This document shows, one piece after another, positions 47,771-61,382 of a DNA stretch of 64,000 nucleotides (within the stretch, counting starts at the first letter, position 1; every line of letters begins with the position of its first letter). The stretch comes from Druceiella hillmani (Eukaryota > Arthropoda > Insecta > Lepidoptera > Hepialidae). Under the pieces are notes generated by a model. It did not search any database. It was not told the origin of the DNA and was given only the letters and a program-made list of their open reading frames with translations. The translations under genes were made by a program, and so were the position numbers. The stretch is taken from assembly GCA_039881145.1 (NCBI GenBank), contig JAYKKI010000007.1, forward strand, positions 38,824,501 to 38,888,500, written 5' to 3'.

Positions 47771-50439
47771 AATTCCTTAACCGATGCTGATTTTACAAAA
47801 TATTCTGTTGCAAGAGAGATTTATTCGGAATGTGGGAGAAACCGATAGTAAATTAAAAATAAATTATTACATGAAATTAAAGTACTTTTAAAGGAGGCGA
47901 TACATACCATTAACGTGGAAAATCAACTGTGGAATCCGGGATGCGACTATGAGACCACGGCTTAAATATAGTAACTGCACATAATTCTTTCAATATTTTT
48001 ATAATAACAAGCTTTAGGTAAGGTGACTCAAAGCTTATATATTTAACATAACAAAAATTTTCAATAATTGAATGAATAAAATACATCAAAATATTTCCGC
48101 TAAAATATATATGACCATATTTTAAAAATTCGCGAATAATTTCGAAAATGTTATGCTACGAGACGAAACTTTTTCAACTAGCTAATTAATTTGTATCAAA
48201 CCTGTAGAGCGGAAATTAATGTAATAATTACGTTGCCTTACACCCAGAATAATTTAGATTTTTATGTCTATAACTATAATTAACATCTACAGTTTAAGTT
48301 TCCATTAATGTAATGCCTCTAGCAATAAATTTAATTGAAAAGTTATTTTTTAAAAAAGAAAACTAAGCTTTGCTGACACAACACATCATTAGCGGAGCTA
48401 TAAAAAGTCTAAAGGTAACCAAGGGTGTCCTTCAAATGTATTTAAGTGGCGATAACGAGCGCTTTAAAATTTTTCTCAGTCACCCCCTGAACTTTGCACC
48501 AAAAATGTTTACTTTTCCGTTCATTCAAATAAAGTAAATAACTTTCCTCGACCCGTTTCAATGGCACACAGTCACTGTTACCTTTAAATACATGAATACG
48601 CCATCAACCTGCGTGACCTCAATATTAGTAACGCCCATTTTAGGACTCACCGTTACTGAAGAGCGGAGTGGATATATTTCCTTTCATCGGCCAATCGATG
48701 ACAGCAGCAGATTGTTTCGTGACACCCAATGAATTTGGGACGTGAAAGATTGGAATGAAAAATTGAGACAAATTGAGCCTTTGACACTCTACCCTATTGG
48801 GAACTGCTTACCGCTTTCCATACGTTTGGAGTGTCTGAGTATATCAATTACATTACTTTTACGACGAAACGTAACATCTATTAAATATTTCACATTCCAA
48901 GTTTTAAGGATTTTAACTTGCAATATATTTCTCTCCGAAAGTATTTTTAGGAATCCTATTTAAAAAGAAAATTCAAGCAAGGGTTAAACTCACAAGCCCA
49001 AATACATTTTCTCTGTATTAATTGCTATATCCTATAGTATATAGACATAAAATATATATCGAACTTAGGAAAAAATACTAGGGGAAATACACTTTTCTGT
49101 AAAAGTTAATAATGATGATCACATAAACCGGAATGTTCATCGTTGTCGTCCTTTTTATCAACGTAAATTGAAAATGTTACGATGCTTTGACATAAAAAAA
49201 GGATCCGGTTTGGCCATTTAGCTGGGGAACCGTAAATACCAATTATCATGGGCAAATAAAATAGTTTGCTATTTAACAAAAACAAATTTGATTTATAGAA
49301 TCAGATATATTTTTCATTCATTTACTTAATTTCCCAGCACCACATTTTCCTCCAATGTTGAATTAAATTAGAATATTATTTAAAAATAGTTTAATAAATT
49401 ATTAGGGATCATTTTGGTTTTGCCATGCAAGCATACGAGTATAGTATGGTATATCCACAAAATTTCCAAGAAAGAAATCAAATTTTGGTGAAATGTGCTA
49501 AAATCACGGTGGAACATTTAGAAAGTATAGAAATATATTTTCATCTACTTTCAGCAAAGAGCAAAGACTTCGAATCTTAAGCGTTATTTCTTCATTTTAT
49601 TAGTTATTTCTTCATTATATTAAATAAGGCTAAGGTACAAAATTATTTTCTCCTTTCATTTTTTTACTTATCACCCACAAAATATCAGAGAAAAGATTAA
49701 GTTACAGAAAGAAAGGTGGTTCAATGTTCACAACGATTCAAAATGCTACCGTGGCCACAATTATTTGTATAGGTTAAAATTTTTTGGTAATTGAAATATG
49801 TATCGGCAGAAATCTCGGTTTAACTTAAGAAAAGAAATAGTAAATGCAAAGTTTGGATATATTCTTACCTCCATCCAAACGAACGCCAAAACATCATATT
49901 ATTCTTTATAAATTTGAGGTCTACAGTTCGATTAAATGTTGTTATCCTAAACGAATAATTTGACCAATGGAAAAGATTGCAGTCTATTGGATGCATTGCT
50001 TCAGACACAGAAGCACACTTAGTAACAAGCGTTATAAAGATAACTTTGAAAATTAAATTTACAAATTAGCTTAAACTATTGTAAAATGACCAAAAAAGTA
50101 TTTCCTATTTTTCGTTTGGCCATTTCACAGACGTAGGATAAAAGTTACGAAAAACAAACATGCAAAATATTTTTATACTTTTCATATCACGAAAAAGTAC
50201 ACGTAGCAATGATTAGTGAAGTTTTTGTTTAAATTGAAATAAATCAGTAAGGTGAATAAAATAAATTGGTTAACTACGAGTAAAAGGGGCAATTGCGCGC
50301 GAATGTTTTGTACACACTTAATTGTATATATAAGTCTAAACATTTAAGAGTAAGTATTAGTTCTATTAAGTTTTTTTGTAAATATTGATATGGTTTTTCC
50401 CTATGTAAATATATTGTCCACCATATCTCTAGTTACCAA

Positions 50440-50690
50440 TGTGGAAAATAATTGATGTTAAGTTTGTAGAAATGCACATCACTTAATTTTTATTAACGAG
50501 TAGATGTAACTACATGATGTAGTATTTATTTAAATTCTTAACCACGACCTAAATTTCGTTCCATGACTACATCTTCAGATGAGCTATTTGAAGAGATGTC
50601 TTCATTTGAAGTGGTCTCTTCAATTGAAGAGAATTTAAATTAATTAAAGGTAATGTTACATCACGCAGTTTCATTTACTTGGTAATAAAT
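50440..50690 (-). mobile_element. Penelope-like retroelement 3' end, 251-bp insertion
   Basis: The segment is absent from unit IV, where 'ctagttactaggttattact' is continuous (about 25,290). It is flanked by imperfect 11-base direct repeats: ctagttaccaa (50,429) and ctagttgccaa (50,691). On the minus strand it contains 'tcatctgaagatgtagtcat' then 'ggaacgaaat...gtcgtgg', close to the GAAGATG..CTAGAATGG.TCGAAACGTCG signature typical of Penelope-like element 3' regions. No protein is encoded in this truncated piece. Identification depends on that one motif. Confidence 0.5.
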
Positions 50691-53600
50691 CTAGTTGCCA
50701 AGTTAATACTCTTGCAAATTGGGAGTAGTAACTTGCTTGCTTATGTATGTTTAGGTTTTTATTGCAAGCTTAATGAATACCTCTTACTAAAAATGCATAT
50801 CCTGCTAAAAGTACTTACTTGAGTACTTCTTTAAATACCGATAAAATCCTTAAGAAAAAAATTATTCCTAAGTTCTATGTGGCTAAAAAAATAAAAATAT
50901 ATTTTCTTCTTTTCTGTTTTTATTTAGTTCCGTTACGTCTTCCCGTAAAATTTCAACATTACAAATGTTTAATGCAGAGTTTATTATGCTGTAATATGTC
51001 GATGAAGAGACAGAAAAAACGACATGGTGAAAATATAAGGGTTCTCTTTTTCCCTTTAGTCACAATACTCAGAAAAGTAATTAAAACTTATTTATTATAT
51101 ATTAAATGTCTAAAAAAGCTAAAAATAAAATCGACAGCTACGGTCAAAATGGTAAAGGAAAACTATATCCTGAACATCTCCATTATACAGAGGTTCGGTT
51201 TGCCGATATAGTACAAATAAATTTAAAAAATATATATTATCACGTAATAAAAACCTTGAATAGACCTTGCTTGCTTTGGTAAATATGTTTATCCTATTAT
51301 CAAACCTTGTACCCAGCAAGAATTGAACAGAATACACAATTGTGTATTCTTTGCCTTTCTTCTATTCCTAACTTTGTTCCATGCAAAACCTCCATGCAAT
51401 TTTTGGATATTTCTCCCAGCACAATACGTGGAAAAATGTATTATATAACGAGTTGTTTTTTTTTTAGTTTCTACTCAATGGAATTTATTTTACTTTTTCT
51501 CCGCACAAAAGATGTGACAGAATATTATGCACTTGCAAGCATTATAATAAAGATCTGACTGAATGGACAATATGTGTAAATTCATACGATGACATGATGA
51601 TAAAAATATTTGCTCTTTCATACGTTATTATATATGAAAATATTTTAGTTTTTCAAAACGATATAACTGTAATATTATCTCGTTAATAAGAGAATAGGAA
51701 ATGCATTAAAACTAATATGTGGCTAAATTTACAATTAAAAAGAAATGAAAACAAGATAACATTATAGAATTGAAATTTTCTCTAACATCATTTTTAACGA
51801 TATTCTAACTGAAATTAAAATAATTAATTTTCTCTCCGCGTTGTACGTAAAAGTAAACAATGAGTTTACTTTTCTTTCTTGAGCAGCCACAGATAATATC
51901 TCAAAGTTGGCGATTACTTTATGGTTAAGTATATATTTCGGCCTGCATGGGCAAAGAAAAATTATAGAACGTCTAAACAAATAAATTATAAAAAATAAAT
52001 TCAGGCTTAATTTTTAAAAAAATGAAGTGATCTCAGAATGTATATTAAAAAACTCTTACAAAAATGTTTGTATGTATATTGTTAATATATATTGTTATTG
52101 AAACTAATTTGTAGCAAAATTTTATTCGAATGATTGACGCGTATCGAATCTTTATGAATATTGTTGATGTTTCCACTCCGTCATGAAATAGTGTCCTAAA
52201 ATACTGGAAAGTTTAGAATCAAGTGGAATATAAGCTGATTCCATTCAATAAATAAGTTGTTTGACTGTTAGAGTACGGATCCTTAGTGTAATTTTTCGTT
52301 AAGTGATTTTCACACATTTTTTACTAAATTAATCTTTATTATTTTGTGTTTCTTCTTTAACGTGTACAAGTACACGTCTACAAATCAAAAATTTGAAATA
52401 AATGATCCCTGCATTTACTTTGCTGCTCGCTGTAGAGATTTTTTGAACCAAAAAAGGTTGAACCATTTTTATAGTCTTAAGGGTAATAATTTGCTTGAAA
52501 ATAATAAAAAATAAATATTTTAACAACTAACATTCTTTTAGTATTTAAGTATTTATTCTAATCAAATTTGATTATCCAATTTAATTTCAAAATCATCTAT
52601 GCAAAAATTTTGGAGGAATGCTAGTTTGATAACTTTACTAAATTACACACAAAGAAGTAATTATTTCAGACAATTTATGTGTAATGATGAACAGGCAAAT
52701 AGATACGAGGTATTGAACCATAATTTTTCCCGATACTCAATTTCGTTGAAAAAAAATTTTTTAATAATTGTAATTATCTAAAAATGATTTATACACACGT
52801 TGAGTCTTATAAAAATTAATAACATTGTTTTCTTGCTATTAGTAATATTTTTAACGCCACCTTTTTCTACTAATAATTTTGTATAAAAAACTTCTTACCA
52901 ATTTCTAACACGGGTTTGATTTCTAAGTTATTCAAGTATTATTCTTTATTCTGGATTAGTATTATATAGAAATGTAAAAAATTATGCTTTAAAGACAAAC
53001 AAATAATATAAATGTATCTTTACGTTTGAATTTACTTTCAGGTAAAAGACAGTAGCTCAAGTTTTTCTGTTGCATATTCTGATTGCTAAGCTAATATCTT
53101 TTACCTAAACATCTTTTTATTCAGTTTAATTTGAAGTCAATATTTGATGAGCTTAACTATAAGAAGCTGATATCCAACATCTTTAGTAAATATAAATATT
53201 ATATTTATTCACATTATCCTCTGATTGAAAATATAGCAACATCTTCCACCGGTATGAATTACACAGACTAGGCTTTTACGTGCACCTACGATTCGTTTAT
53301 TAATGAAGTTCTTTATATTTGAACATTTTAGTACATATAGTTACTATAATTTTTGATTCAGTTTTGTTACATGGTGTCTAATATTATAACACGACTGACA
53401 AATTGAATTATTACGTTTAAAGAAAACGAAAGCTGGCAATAAATAAATAAAAACAAAATTGAGATCTTTCCTCAGTTGACCAAATTCCATTTGCATATGT
53501 ATTTCTTTATACATATCACTCGGCGCGACCTTCATTATATTAGTTACATTTTACTTTGTAATTCTGATAACAAAGGGTTGAAAATTGAGAGCAAATATTT

Positions 53601-53938
53601 TTGTTTCTGCCCGGCATATGCATAAAATAGAATACATTTCCAATAACAGAGCTTTTAAATTGTAATAAAATTTAAAATAGACTGAAAGTAATATAAAGCT
53701 TATCTATTTTTATCACCATTTATTTTAACACTTCTTTCATTATACAATGGCTTTTTTTGTATTTTAAAATTCGCAGAATCGAATATCTACAAGACAAAAC
53801 CTTATATTCCTCATTAATACCCAAAATAGTAATATCTACTTTTATTTTGAATCAAAGCATATATGTTTTTGGAGACTGAAATCGATACAACGATAAATTG
53901 TAAATCGAACTTCCTCAGCAAACAAACAAATGCTTCAA

Positions 53939-54310
53939 AGTAATTCGATCCGATTGTAAATGCGTCAAATTTTCGAATTCAATGGTGTCGTAGTAGTGGA
54001 GGGCCAGTCGCAGAGAAGTTAATTACGTGATATAATTAAGTTTAAATTGGCCGTCGATCGCTGCTACGCTGCTGTCCCACTACGTCTCTACGCCATTTCT
54101 CCGTACCGGATCAGATTAAGCGTTATCGGGCTAATCTACAGTGTATCATTATTATGGAAATAAAAATATTTCATGCAAGGTTAATTGCCTTTATTCATGC
54201 ATAATCAATTGATCAATAAATTCAATGCACATTTTAATTAGGGGTTCTTCTCTATTCGAAGGAGTCTCAGAATGAAATAAAACATGTCACTACTACTGCC
54301 AATATGATAT
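53939..54310. promoter_or_regulatory. Conserved non-coding island 1 (unit V copy)
   Basis: Paralogue of 27,731-28,120. Small deletions relative to unit IV include part of 'gtccgggagtt' and 'gatac' after 'ctccgta'. The TAAT-rich strings and the 'aattcaatgcacattttaat' end are kept. Confidence 0.45.
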
Positions 54311-55149
54311 GTATACTTATTAGAAAATCGACTTATGTTTAGAAGATCACAGTGTTTATTCATAATGGCATCCATCTGTATATCATGTTTAATAAAAAAT
54401 TAATATTAAACATAAGCCTATTCAAGTTGTCTCAAAAAGTGATCTCTCGATTAGTTCAATATATTTGGTTGATTTATTCTAAAAATAGGTTTATCATATT
54501 CTATTCTGACAAATAAAATATGTGTTAAACTTAATTTAACCCTTTTATTTATCAAAATTAGACTTGAGTTATTTTTCAAAATAGATAAAACGTTCAATAA
54601 ACTTGTTCAGTAAGAATAGAACTTGCTCTTCGAGAGATCCGTACATATTTATGCATTTGTTATGGGTTGGAATAAAAAAATTCTTATTAAAGCGTAATAA
54701 TGGAATGATGGTAATAATTAAACCAATGCTTATAAATTTACAAACGAGTTGGTTTATTTATAATTTTATTCTTTTCAACACCAATCTTTTACTTGCGTAT
54801 TCCTAACTTTTAGAATGATTTTTTGAGGTAACCCATAAAACATCTAGCTGGAAAACACTGATTTATAAATTCCAAGTTATTTGCGAATTTCACGCTCTAA
54901 GGGAAAGAAAATCTAACCATTATAAAATTTACAACTTTTTTTGACTTTCAAATACATTTTCAATAAAAGAAAATAAACTGTTTTCAATATTACAACGAAT
55001 GTAAAAAGCTGTTATGTGCATCGTCACGTTGTTTAACCATTCAGGCTCATAAGGGCATTTATCACATTGTTTCATAGTAAAAAAAATATTTAATCAATTA
55101 CACACATGCAATTCTGAAGCAATGAATATTTATGAAAACAGTTGGTTCA

Positions 55150-55471
55150 AAACCCAATATAATAATAATAATAATAATAAAGCTTTATTAAATTCCATAC
55201 AAAAACTTACATACATGCAACATGCAATAAAAAATAAATAATAAATAACAACATTAATTAAAAAGGATGACATTTGTATACAATGTATAAAAAATTAAAA
55301 TAGAATAGTAAAAGTAATTAATGCTCATGATAATTTACATTGACAATTATTATATAAAATTTTTATATTATTTATTAAATTTATATGGACCCCCTTAGGG
55401 TAAAAAATCCTCCTCCAAAGCTTGCCATTCGTCTCTATCTTTGGCTGTTTGGAGCCATTCAAAAGCTCGTT
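55150..55471 (-). mobile_element. 5'-truncated non-LTR retrotransposon with (AAT)n tail
   Basis: Insertion-like segment present only in unit V; unit IV sequence resumes at 'gtcagaaactttattaatag' (29,191), matching 55,473. On the minus strand it starts inside a reverse-transcriptase C-terminus reading KRAFEWLQ, TAKDRDEWQALEEDFLP, stop, the W..LA.DR..W..LEE.F ending of RTE/CR1-like proteins. About 220 bases of 3' untranslated sequence and a (TTA)n tail at 55,158-55,180 follow. The microsatellite tail and severe 5' truncation are typical of such insertions. Confidence 0.75.
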
Positions 55472-57366
55472 TTTGCCAGAAACTATATTAATGGATTTTA
55501 CTTGAAATAAATATAAAAATTATTACTAACATCACAACCCAAAGCTTAACTAGTTAGGAATGAAATACAGTCGGAATATTTAAGAAGTAAATGAAGAAAT
55601 ATACCAAGTATGTTTATGCTGCTATAACTTTGTATACAATTGATGGCGAGACGAGAGATCTAGAGACGACTATGATGTTTATATGGAACTTGTCTATCAA
55701 CAACGAATTTTCCTTGAATAACATAATATCCTAGCATTTTATCCGTTAATTTGCTTGCGTGGACTACTTAGCTCATCCACTTGTTAAATAATGAGATCCT
55801 ATCCAGTGGTTAATTATGTCGTCATCGTCGGTAATGCGCATTTTTACTTAAATTTTTAACTTCTTAATGTCATTTGATCAATTTTAATTTCTTTCTAAGG
55901 CTTCATAAAATCCAACGGTAGAAAACTCAATTCAATTAATTGAGAAATTTTAATGTGATATAAATACAAAATGCCGTGCTCACAATAAAGACAATAGAAA
56001 AAAATAAATAATAAAAATACAAAAAAATGCACGAAAGACAATTACAACTTTCATAGATGTTCAAAATTTTTCAACGATACCATCGCCAATACAATGGATA
56101 GGTTTCATAGGACGAATATCTACTTTGTGACAAATAAAAAGTGACTAGAAAACTAGTAAAGTGCATATTCCGTATTTGTCTATATCTCTTGAAAACATTG
56201 TTGCAAATAATCGGAACAACTGTAATAAAAATTTTCAATCAATTTTTGTTCTCATGAAAGTACTCGAACTAGAAAATTAAAAAAATCTAGGTTTACATCA
56301 AATTCATGGCAGAAAATTTTAAGGGAAGCGAGTGGGCCAACAACTAGCACTTTATTTTCAAGCTTAAGATTCCTTTCCCTAATTCAATTTTATAAGGCCT
56401 ATCTATACAATGACAGCCATTTCAATGGTGAGAACAAAAATAATTTTTAGCCCTATTGGACCAGGGTTCACAGGAGACCGACAAAAGTTAGTATAGTGTT
56501 GCCCTCGACGGTTGAAAAAAAGCAGTGAGACTTTTAAATAGATAAAATGGAAAAATAATTTTACACTCTGAGAAATTTTATTTACATCGTCGATCAGACA
56601 AATGAGAACCTTCCATTTTTTCTATAAAACGTTATGTTTTTTCTTAATTATTTTATGAGTACCATTTCTATAGTATGCTTTTAAACAGCAAGATGGAAAA
56701 AGTACATATTGCAGCTCATTGTATTGTCCATACACGTATTTAACATAATAAGCAATAAAACTCGCAGGAATGACAGGGTCAAAGAAATAATGTTAACAAC
56801 AGAATGAATAACAATGTAACTTAACAGTTTATTTTTAATTAATTTATAGTAATTCCTAAAAAGTCGTTATATACATTGTTAGATTTTTATTTTTCCTCAT
56901 TAACAATTCTTTCTATATTAAAACATTATGTACTCACGACTATAAAGATATTGTTTTTAATAGACTATAAAGAAACATATTACATATGTAGGTCTAATTC
57001 TGCGAAATTTTTTTCAGTCTTCCTGTTAATGTCAAAATGTCAAAATAATCGTTTTCTCATATCTTTAAAATAACCTCTAAATTACTAAAATTATATGACA
57101 AGCTATTAATAAACATAAAACTATCAATCCAAAAATGAAACCTAATTTGTTTTCTCTTCTCGTGTAAATTTAATTCCACTACATAAATTGAGAAAACCTC
57201 ATTAAAATTTTTGCATTGCCACGTTTAATAAAATATTCGTAATATACACAGATAGACTGATGTTTGCCAGGTTTTCGCCCACTACATCAAAAGTTTTCGG
57301 CCAAAACTTCCTTTATCGTATAACCTAAATCTTGGCATAATATTCATTTATTTCAGTTACTATAGC

Positions 57367-57860
57367 CGAGAGCAGAACTCAATTTATTATTCAACTCTAA
57401 TTAACGAACTCCTTTAAGAGGCGACTTTGTTCCAGGGTACCTATATATTACTGCTTTATCTACCCAAGTGTCCTTGCCTCAAGTTTTTTTATATTCGCTA
57501 TCAGATACACAACATTGGCCGGACGACTTACGAGAGGCTTTATAAGGAGCCCCACGGCCGTTATCTGCTTGTCAAACAATTTTCTCAGCCATATAAGTTT
57601 TATCTCGCGTCCACATCTTCACTCCGCTGGTGCGGGAAGCATTTTTGTCTTTTATTTAACGTTACGTTATTTTTTACAAGTTACGTGTGTTTTTATTAGC
57701 GCGTTAGCTGCGGAACCTTAAGGTAATATCAGGTGATGTTGCGTTTACGAAGTTGTATTTTGATTAAAGTAATTGCGTGTTTTAAGGTTATGTTGCTTGT
57801 ATTAAGTCGTTTTAACTTTCAGAACTTTTCGTCGCATTTACCTTTATCAACAATTATATG
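57367..57860. promoter_or_regulatory. Conserved non-coding island 2 (unit V copy)
   Basis: Paralogue of 31,172-31,660, with only scattered substitutions. The open frame here is 90 codons (57,427-57,699) because a tryptophan codon became TAG. The candidate donor 'ccttaag|gtaata' is unchanged. The upstream TATA-like string of unit IV is not preserved. Confidence 0.4.
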
Positions 57861-58284
57861 AGTTTATTTACTTCTTAGTGGGTTAAAATTTTAAAAGTTT
57901 TCTTTTTTATGTTTTTTCCCTTTCTTCTTACAGCGATAACAATTTCAATACTTAATAATTTCTACAGCAGGAAAATTTTAACCTTCTTATTTTAGTGAAG
58001 AAAAGGTGTACCTTTCTAATATAAAAAGAAAAAAACATAGAACACACTGATTTTAAAGTTATTCTTAGTGGTTGAAAATCGGTTAAATTAAAATAACATA
58101 CTTCTCTGTTATCCAGAATATACACAATTAGAATTCGATAAATATTTATTTTAGTTCAAAGTGGAAGAAAATTCATTCCTCTTCTGTTTTTACAGCTGAA
58201 AAAATGTTTAAACGAAAATTTAATTGGCTTATAAATTTTAAAGTTGGCGTTTCATTAAATTCACTTGAATTTGGTGATATTTGG

Positions 58285-58545
58285 TGAACAACGAGCATAA
58301 TAAATACGTACACAGCAACTGTTTTAATTGCTATGTACATATTTATTATGCTCGTTATTTTGTACTCCTTAGGAAATTTTTTCATGTAGCCATTTCTTTT
58401 TTAAATTTTTTTAACATTTGTTTTCTACCTTAAATACCTAAATATCTAATGATCCTCAAAGTTTTCACCGATAAAAATTATATTTAATTACTTACTACAA
58501 AACTTGCCAATGTCATCTGGTGGTTGCATAATTCTAAACAGAAAG
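58285..58545. other. About 260-bp segment present only in unit V
   Basis: Unit IV reads 'tttggtgaagagtaatttccataataaaa' continuously (32,934) whereas unit V has this extra segment between 'tttggtga' and 'ttccataataaaa'. It starts with the long hairpin at 58,290-58,356; the rest is AT-rich without an open frame. I see no convincing terminal repeats or target-site duplication, so insertion in V and deletion in IV remain equally possible. Confidence 0.7.
58290..58356. other. 29-bp-stem hairpin, 9-nt loop
   Basis: Left arm 58,290-58,318 (aacgagcataataaatacgt and following) and right arm 58,328-58,356 pair at 27 of 29 positions, the two exceptions being G-U compatible on one strand. The total of 67 nt fits a microRNA precursor in size. 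It could also be one half of a palindromic miniature transposon. Confidence 0.6.
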
Positions 58546-58885
58546 TTCCATAATAAAATATAATAGATTTTGGTGATAATGGATTTTGCTTAAACGACAA
58601 CACGATCACCTAACGGTGAATTAGGTGTTTTCATAATAAGTCGATATCTTTTAATACTAGTTAATAATAATACTGATAATTTGAATTTTAATAATTCTGT
58701 TTTACTTAATATTTATATCAACTGATATTCTGAATATTCAAACTAATTTTTTTGACTCTTTTGCATCAAATAAATTTGCTCCACAAAAATTCGTTAAACA
58801 TAAATATATTGGGCTGCAATAAACAAAAAATTGTCGGTGTTTAAATAATAATTATATTTTTCCTTAATACGTGATGCGTTTATAG

Positions 58886-58946
58886 TATATAAAACGAATT
58901 ACTGAAAAACATGCTAAGTTGTTTTTTCAGTAATTCGTGTTATATA
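58886..58946. other. Hairpin, unit V copy of 33,331-33,391
   Basis: Arms 58,886-58,911 and 58,920-58,946. Relative to unit IV, one stem pair is lost (left-arm aaaacg instead of acacg) and one wobble is replaced by a Watson-Crick pair. The stem is therefore largely kept but not perfectly compensated. Confidence 0.5.
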
Positions 58947-59797
58947 TTTCCGAAATCCCTATAAATATCAAACATTTTAATAAAAGTGTTTTAGAACATA
59001 ATATTTTTTCGAACCATTTTTTTTCCAAATTTACGCATTTTCGAAATGGCAATTTCGGCCATTAATATCGAAAGTCATGGCAAAGAAAATTAGAAAATTT
59101 CAAAATATTTTAGCCCAAGCAATTTTCATCACAGAAAATTGGTAAGGTCTCTTTTATCTGGAAAATATTTTTTTGTATATGAAAATAAATTATGTTTCAA
59201 CCATTATTATTCATAACATTATTGGTAGTTTGGTTATACATGCAATGAATGTGCTGAACTGAAAGAAGAAATACGCAAAAATAAATTTATAATTGAGCAG
59301 AATAGAATGAAATATTCGTAATAAATTGTGGAAATATTGTGGAATATTTTTTTTTAATTGCCGAGTACTCAATTTATTTTTCTTGGAAAATATTAACTTC
59401 AAAATAATGCATCTTGTGATGGATAGATAAAAAAAGTTAAATATTGTAGGTAAGAATTTCAGAAGCAGTAATTTTTTACAAAAATCGGCATTTATAAAGG
59501 AAAACGAATTCTAAAAGGAAATTGTATTTATCACCATGTCAATGATCTAGGTTGTTTTAATTTTTTGTAATAAAGGCAATAATCAATAAAGGTAATGATC
59601 ATTAAATAACCATTCATGCAAGAGACATAGCAATTCTTACGTACTCGCATCAAAAATTCATCGACGAATTGTAGCGAACAATGGGAATAAATATCGATTT
59701 TTTTACTACTTCAACAACACAATTTTGGCCAATGTCCGAATACATAAATCTAAAAGCTTAAATATATATTTCCAGTTTTAACATCAAGTCTGAATAA

Positions 59798-59855
59798 AAG
59801 ATTTTATGACTAAATAATATCTGTCTATATATATATTATTTAGTTATAAAATCTT
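59798..59855. repeat. 23-bp inverted repeat, specific to unit V
   Basis: Left arm 59,798-59,820 (aagattttatgactaaataa and following) matches the reverse complement of 59,833-59,855 at 22 of 23 positions. Unit IV (34,240-34,300) has only the left arm, followed directly by 'ctgtatatactcgcgc'. A (GTGC)n patch follows at 59,859-59,873. Confidence 0.85.
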
Positions 59856-60599
59856 TGTATGCGTGCGTGCGTGCTTTTTTCAATGAATGTATGATAACAG
59901 ATAGACTGTGTGAAGCTGCAGAAATCATAAGCGTAAATTGGTAAGATGAAAGTATAAAATCTTTCAAGTCGATTTATACAATATATTACAACATCCTTTC
60001 TTCGTAAGATAAGCCCCCAAGCCGAAGAACACATGAAAATAATTAATATATTATTCCAGTAATCACAAAATTGCAACACTGAATAAGTTAAAGAATCAAA
60101 AAAAATGTTTACTAATTTATATTTATACCGGTCATTACAATCATATTAAAATAATATTAAAATACTCACAACTAATTAAATTTTAAACCTGGTTGCGCGT
60201 AGTTACCAAAGAGCTCATTGTGAGAAATTATTCATAGCAATTAAAATAAAAGAATGGCTTTCTCGACTTCTTATCAATTAGTAATAATCTTGCAATAAGC
60301 AAAATAATTAAAAATATAGAATAAATATATCAATCGTCCCACAGAAAACAAAGCGACCTACAGAAAATTTCCCTATATAAAATAAGCAATAAAATAAAAG
60401 AAGCAGAAAGCAATATTTCGAATTTTCGCTGTTTAATTCAAGATGTGCAATTAATTTTGTTCGATAATGTGAAAGGTGATAAAATATGTTTACTAATAAC
60501 TTAGGTACTTCAAGATGTTATTATAAATAGAAAAATGGATATTCGTTTATAGAAAGAAATTATTAATTTATTAAAACAAATAACTATACATATATAATA

Positions 60600-61382
60600 A
60601 CTATAGTATAATAAGTAATCGATTGTAACTGACATTTATCTTTTCCGACTACTCTCATGCAAAATTCCGACCCAGCAGCATACACATGACGGTAATAACC
60701 GCTACTTCCTGGCGCGCCTCCGTTGATTAGTTTTCCCGATGCAGCCACCTACAGCAACATAACGACGACATAAAAAGAACACGCACAAGATCTGCATGTC
60801 AAATATGTGTATTGTGTAACGAGGGAGTGCCATACGAACGAATTGCCGCGGCAAACATAATATTTAAAGGCTGCCTCTATCCCTTTCCGCCATCCCCTCT
60901 CGACCGGAAGCCCGGAGTCGATAAGGCCGCAACAGGAAATAAAGTCGGGTAAGTGGTTGATAACATATCAAGAGGAAGACGCGTTTTATTGTTTATCCTC
61001 AACTATTTACGGGAAAGTCTATTCTTGTGAATGTTCCTTTTTCTTTTTCCGGGTTCGCAACTTACGGGCGCTCGCTTCGGTACTTTGATCGTGATGGGTT
61101 TAAGGCCACATCGTTTTAAGAAATTTGATTAGGGTTTATCGCGGAAAGGAAATAATGGAATTTAATTATATTGGGTTACAAGTAAGAGGCAACAAAAATT
61201 TACAGAAACTGCTAACTATATTCAGTTTCCTTAATATTATTCACACTATCTGTTTAAATGTGGGGATGTCCAAATGATGATTAAAATATTATATATTTTC
61301 TTTATTTCCCTCAAATATTTTTCAGTTTTCAATATGTTGTTTGGCTTCCACTCTTTTTCTTTTCCTCTCTCGTGCTGGCTGA
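60600..61382. promoter_or_regulatory. Conserved non-coding island 3 (unit V copy)
   Basis: Paralogue of 35,200-35,972. Best preserved from 'agtggttgataacatatcaa' (60,953) to 'ttaattatattgggttacaa' (61,160). Non-triplet indels in the 60,860-60,910 part disrupt all frames seen in unit IV. It ends at 'gtgctggctga', where the insertion-rich segment begins. Confidence 0.45.

Larger units (their letters stand above)
44850..53938. repeat. Duplication unit V, left part
   Basis: Aligns with unit IV from 20,020 onward and, for the interval IV has lost, with units I-III: 45,792 ('attgtcaccccgctcttgtg', matching 15,535) and 46,041 (matching 4,230, 9,541 and 15,885). Later anchors are 48,380-48,900, 49,770-50,030, 50,740-50,815, 51,927, about 52,130-52,320 (matching 12,740-12,920) and 53,210-53,310. 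Because it keeps blocks from both I-III and IV, it is the most complete version of the ancestral left part. I see no functional gene; 130- and 118-residue frames at 50,819-51,211 and 46,964-47,320 are lysine/asparagine/isoleucine-rich noise. Confidence 0.8.
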
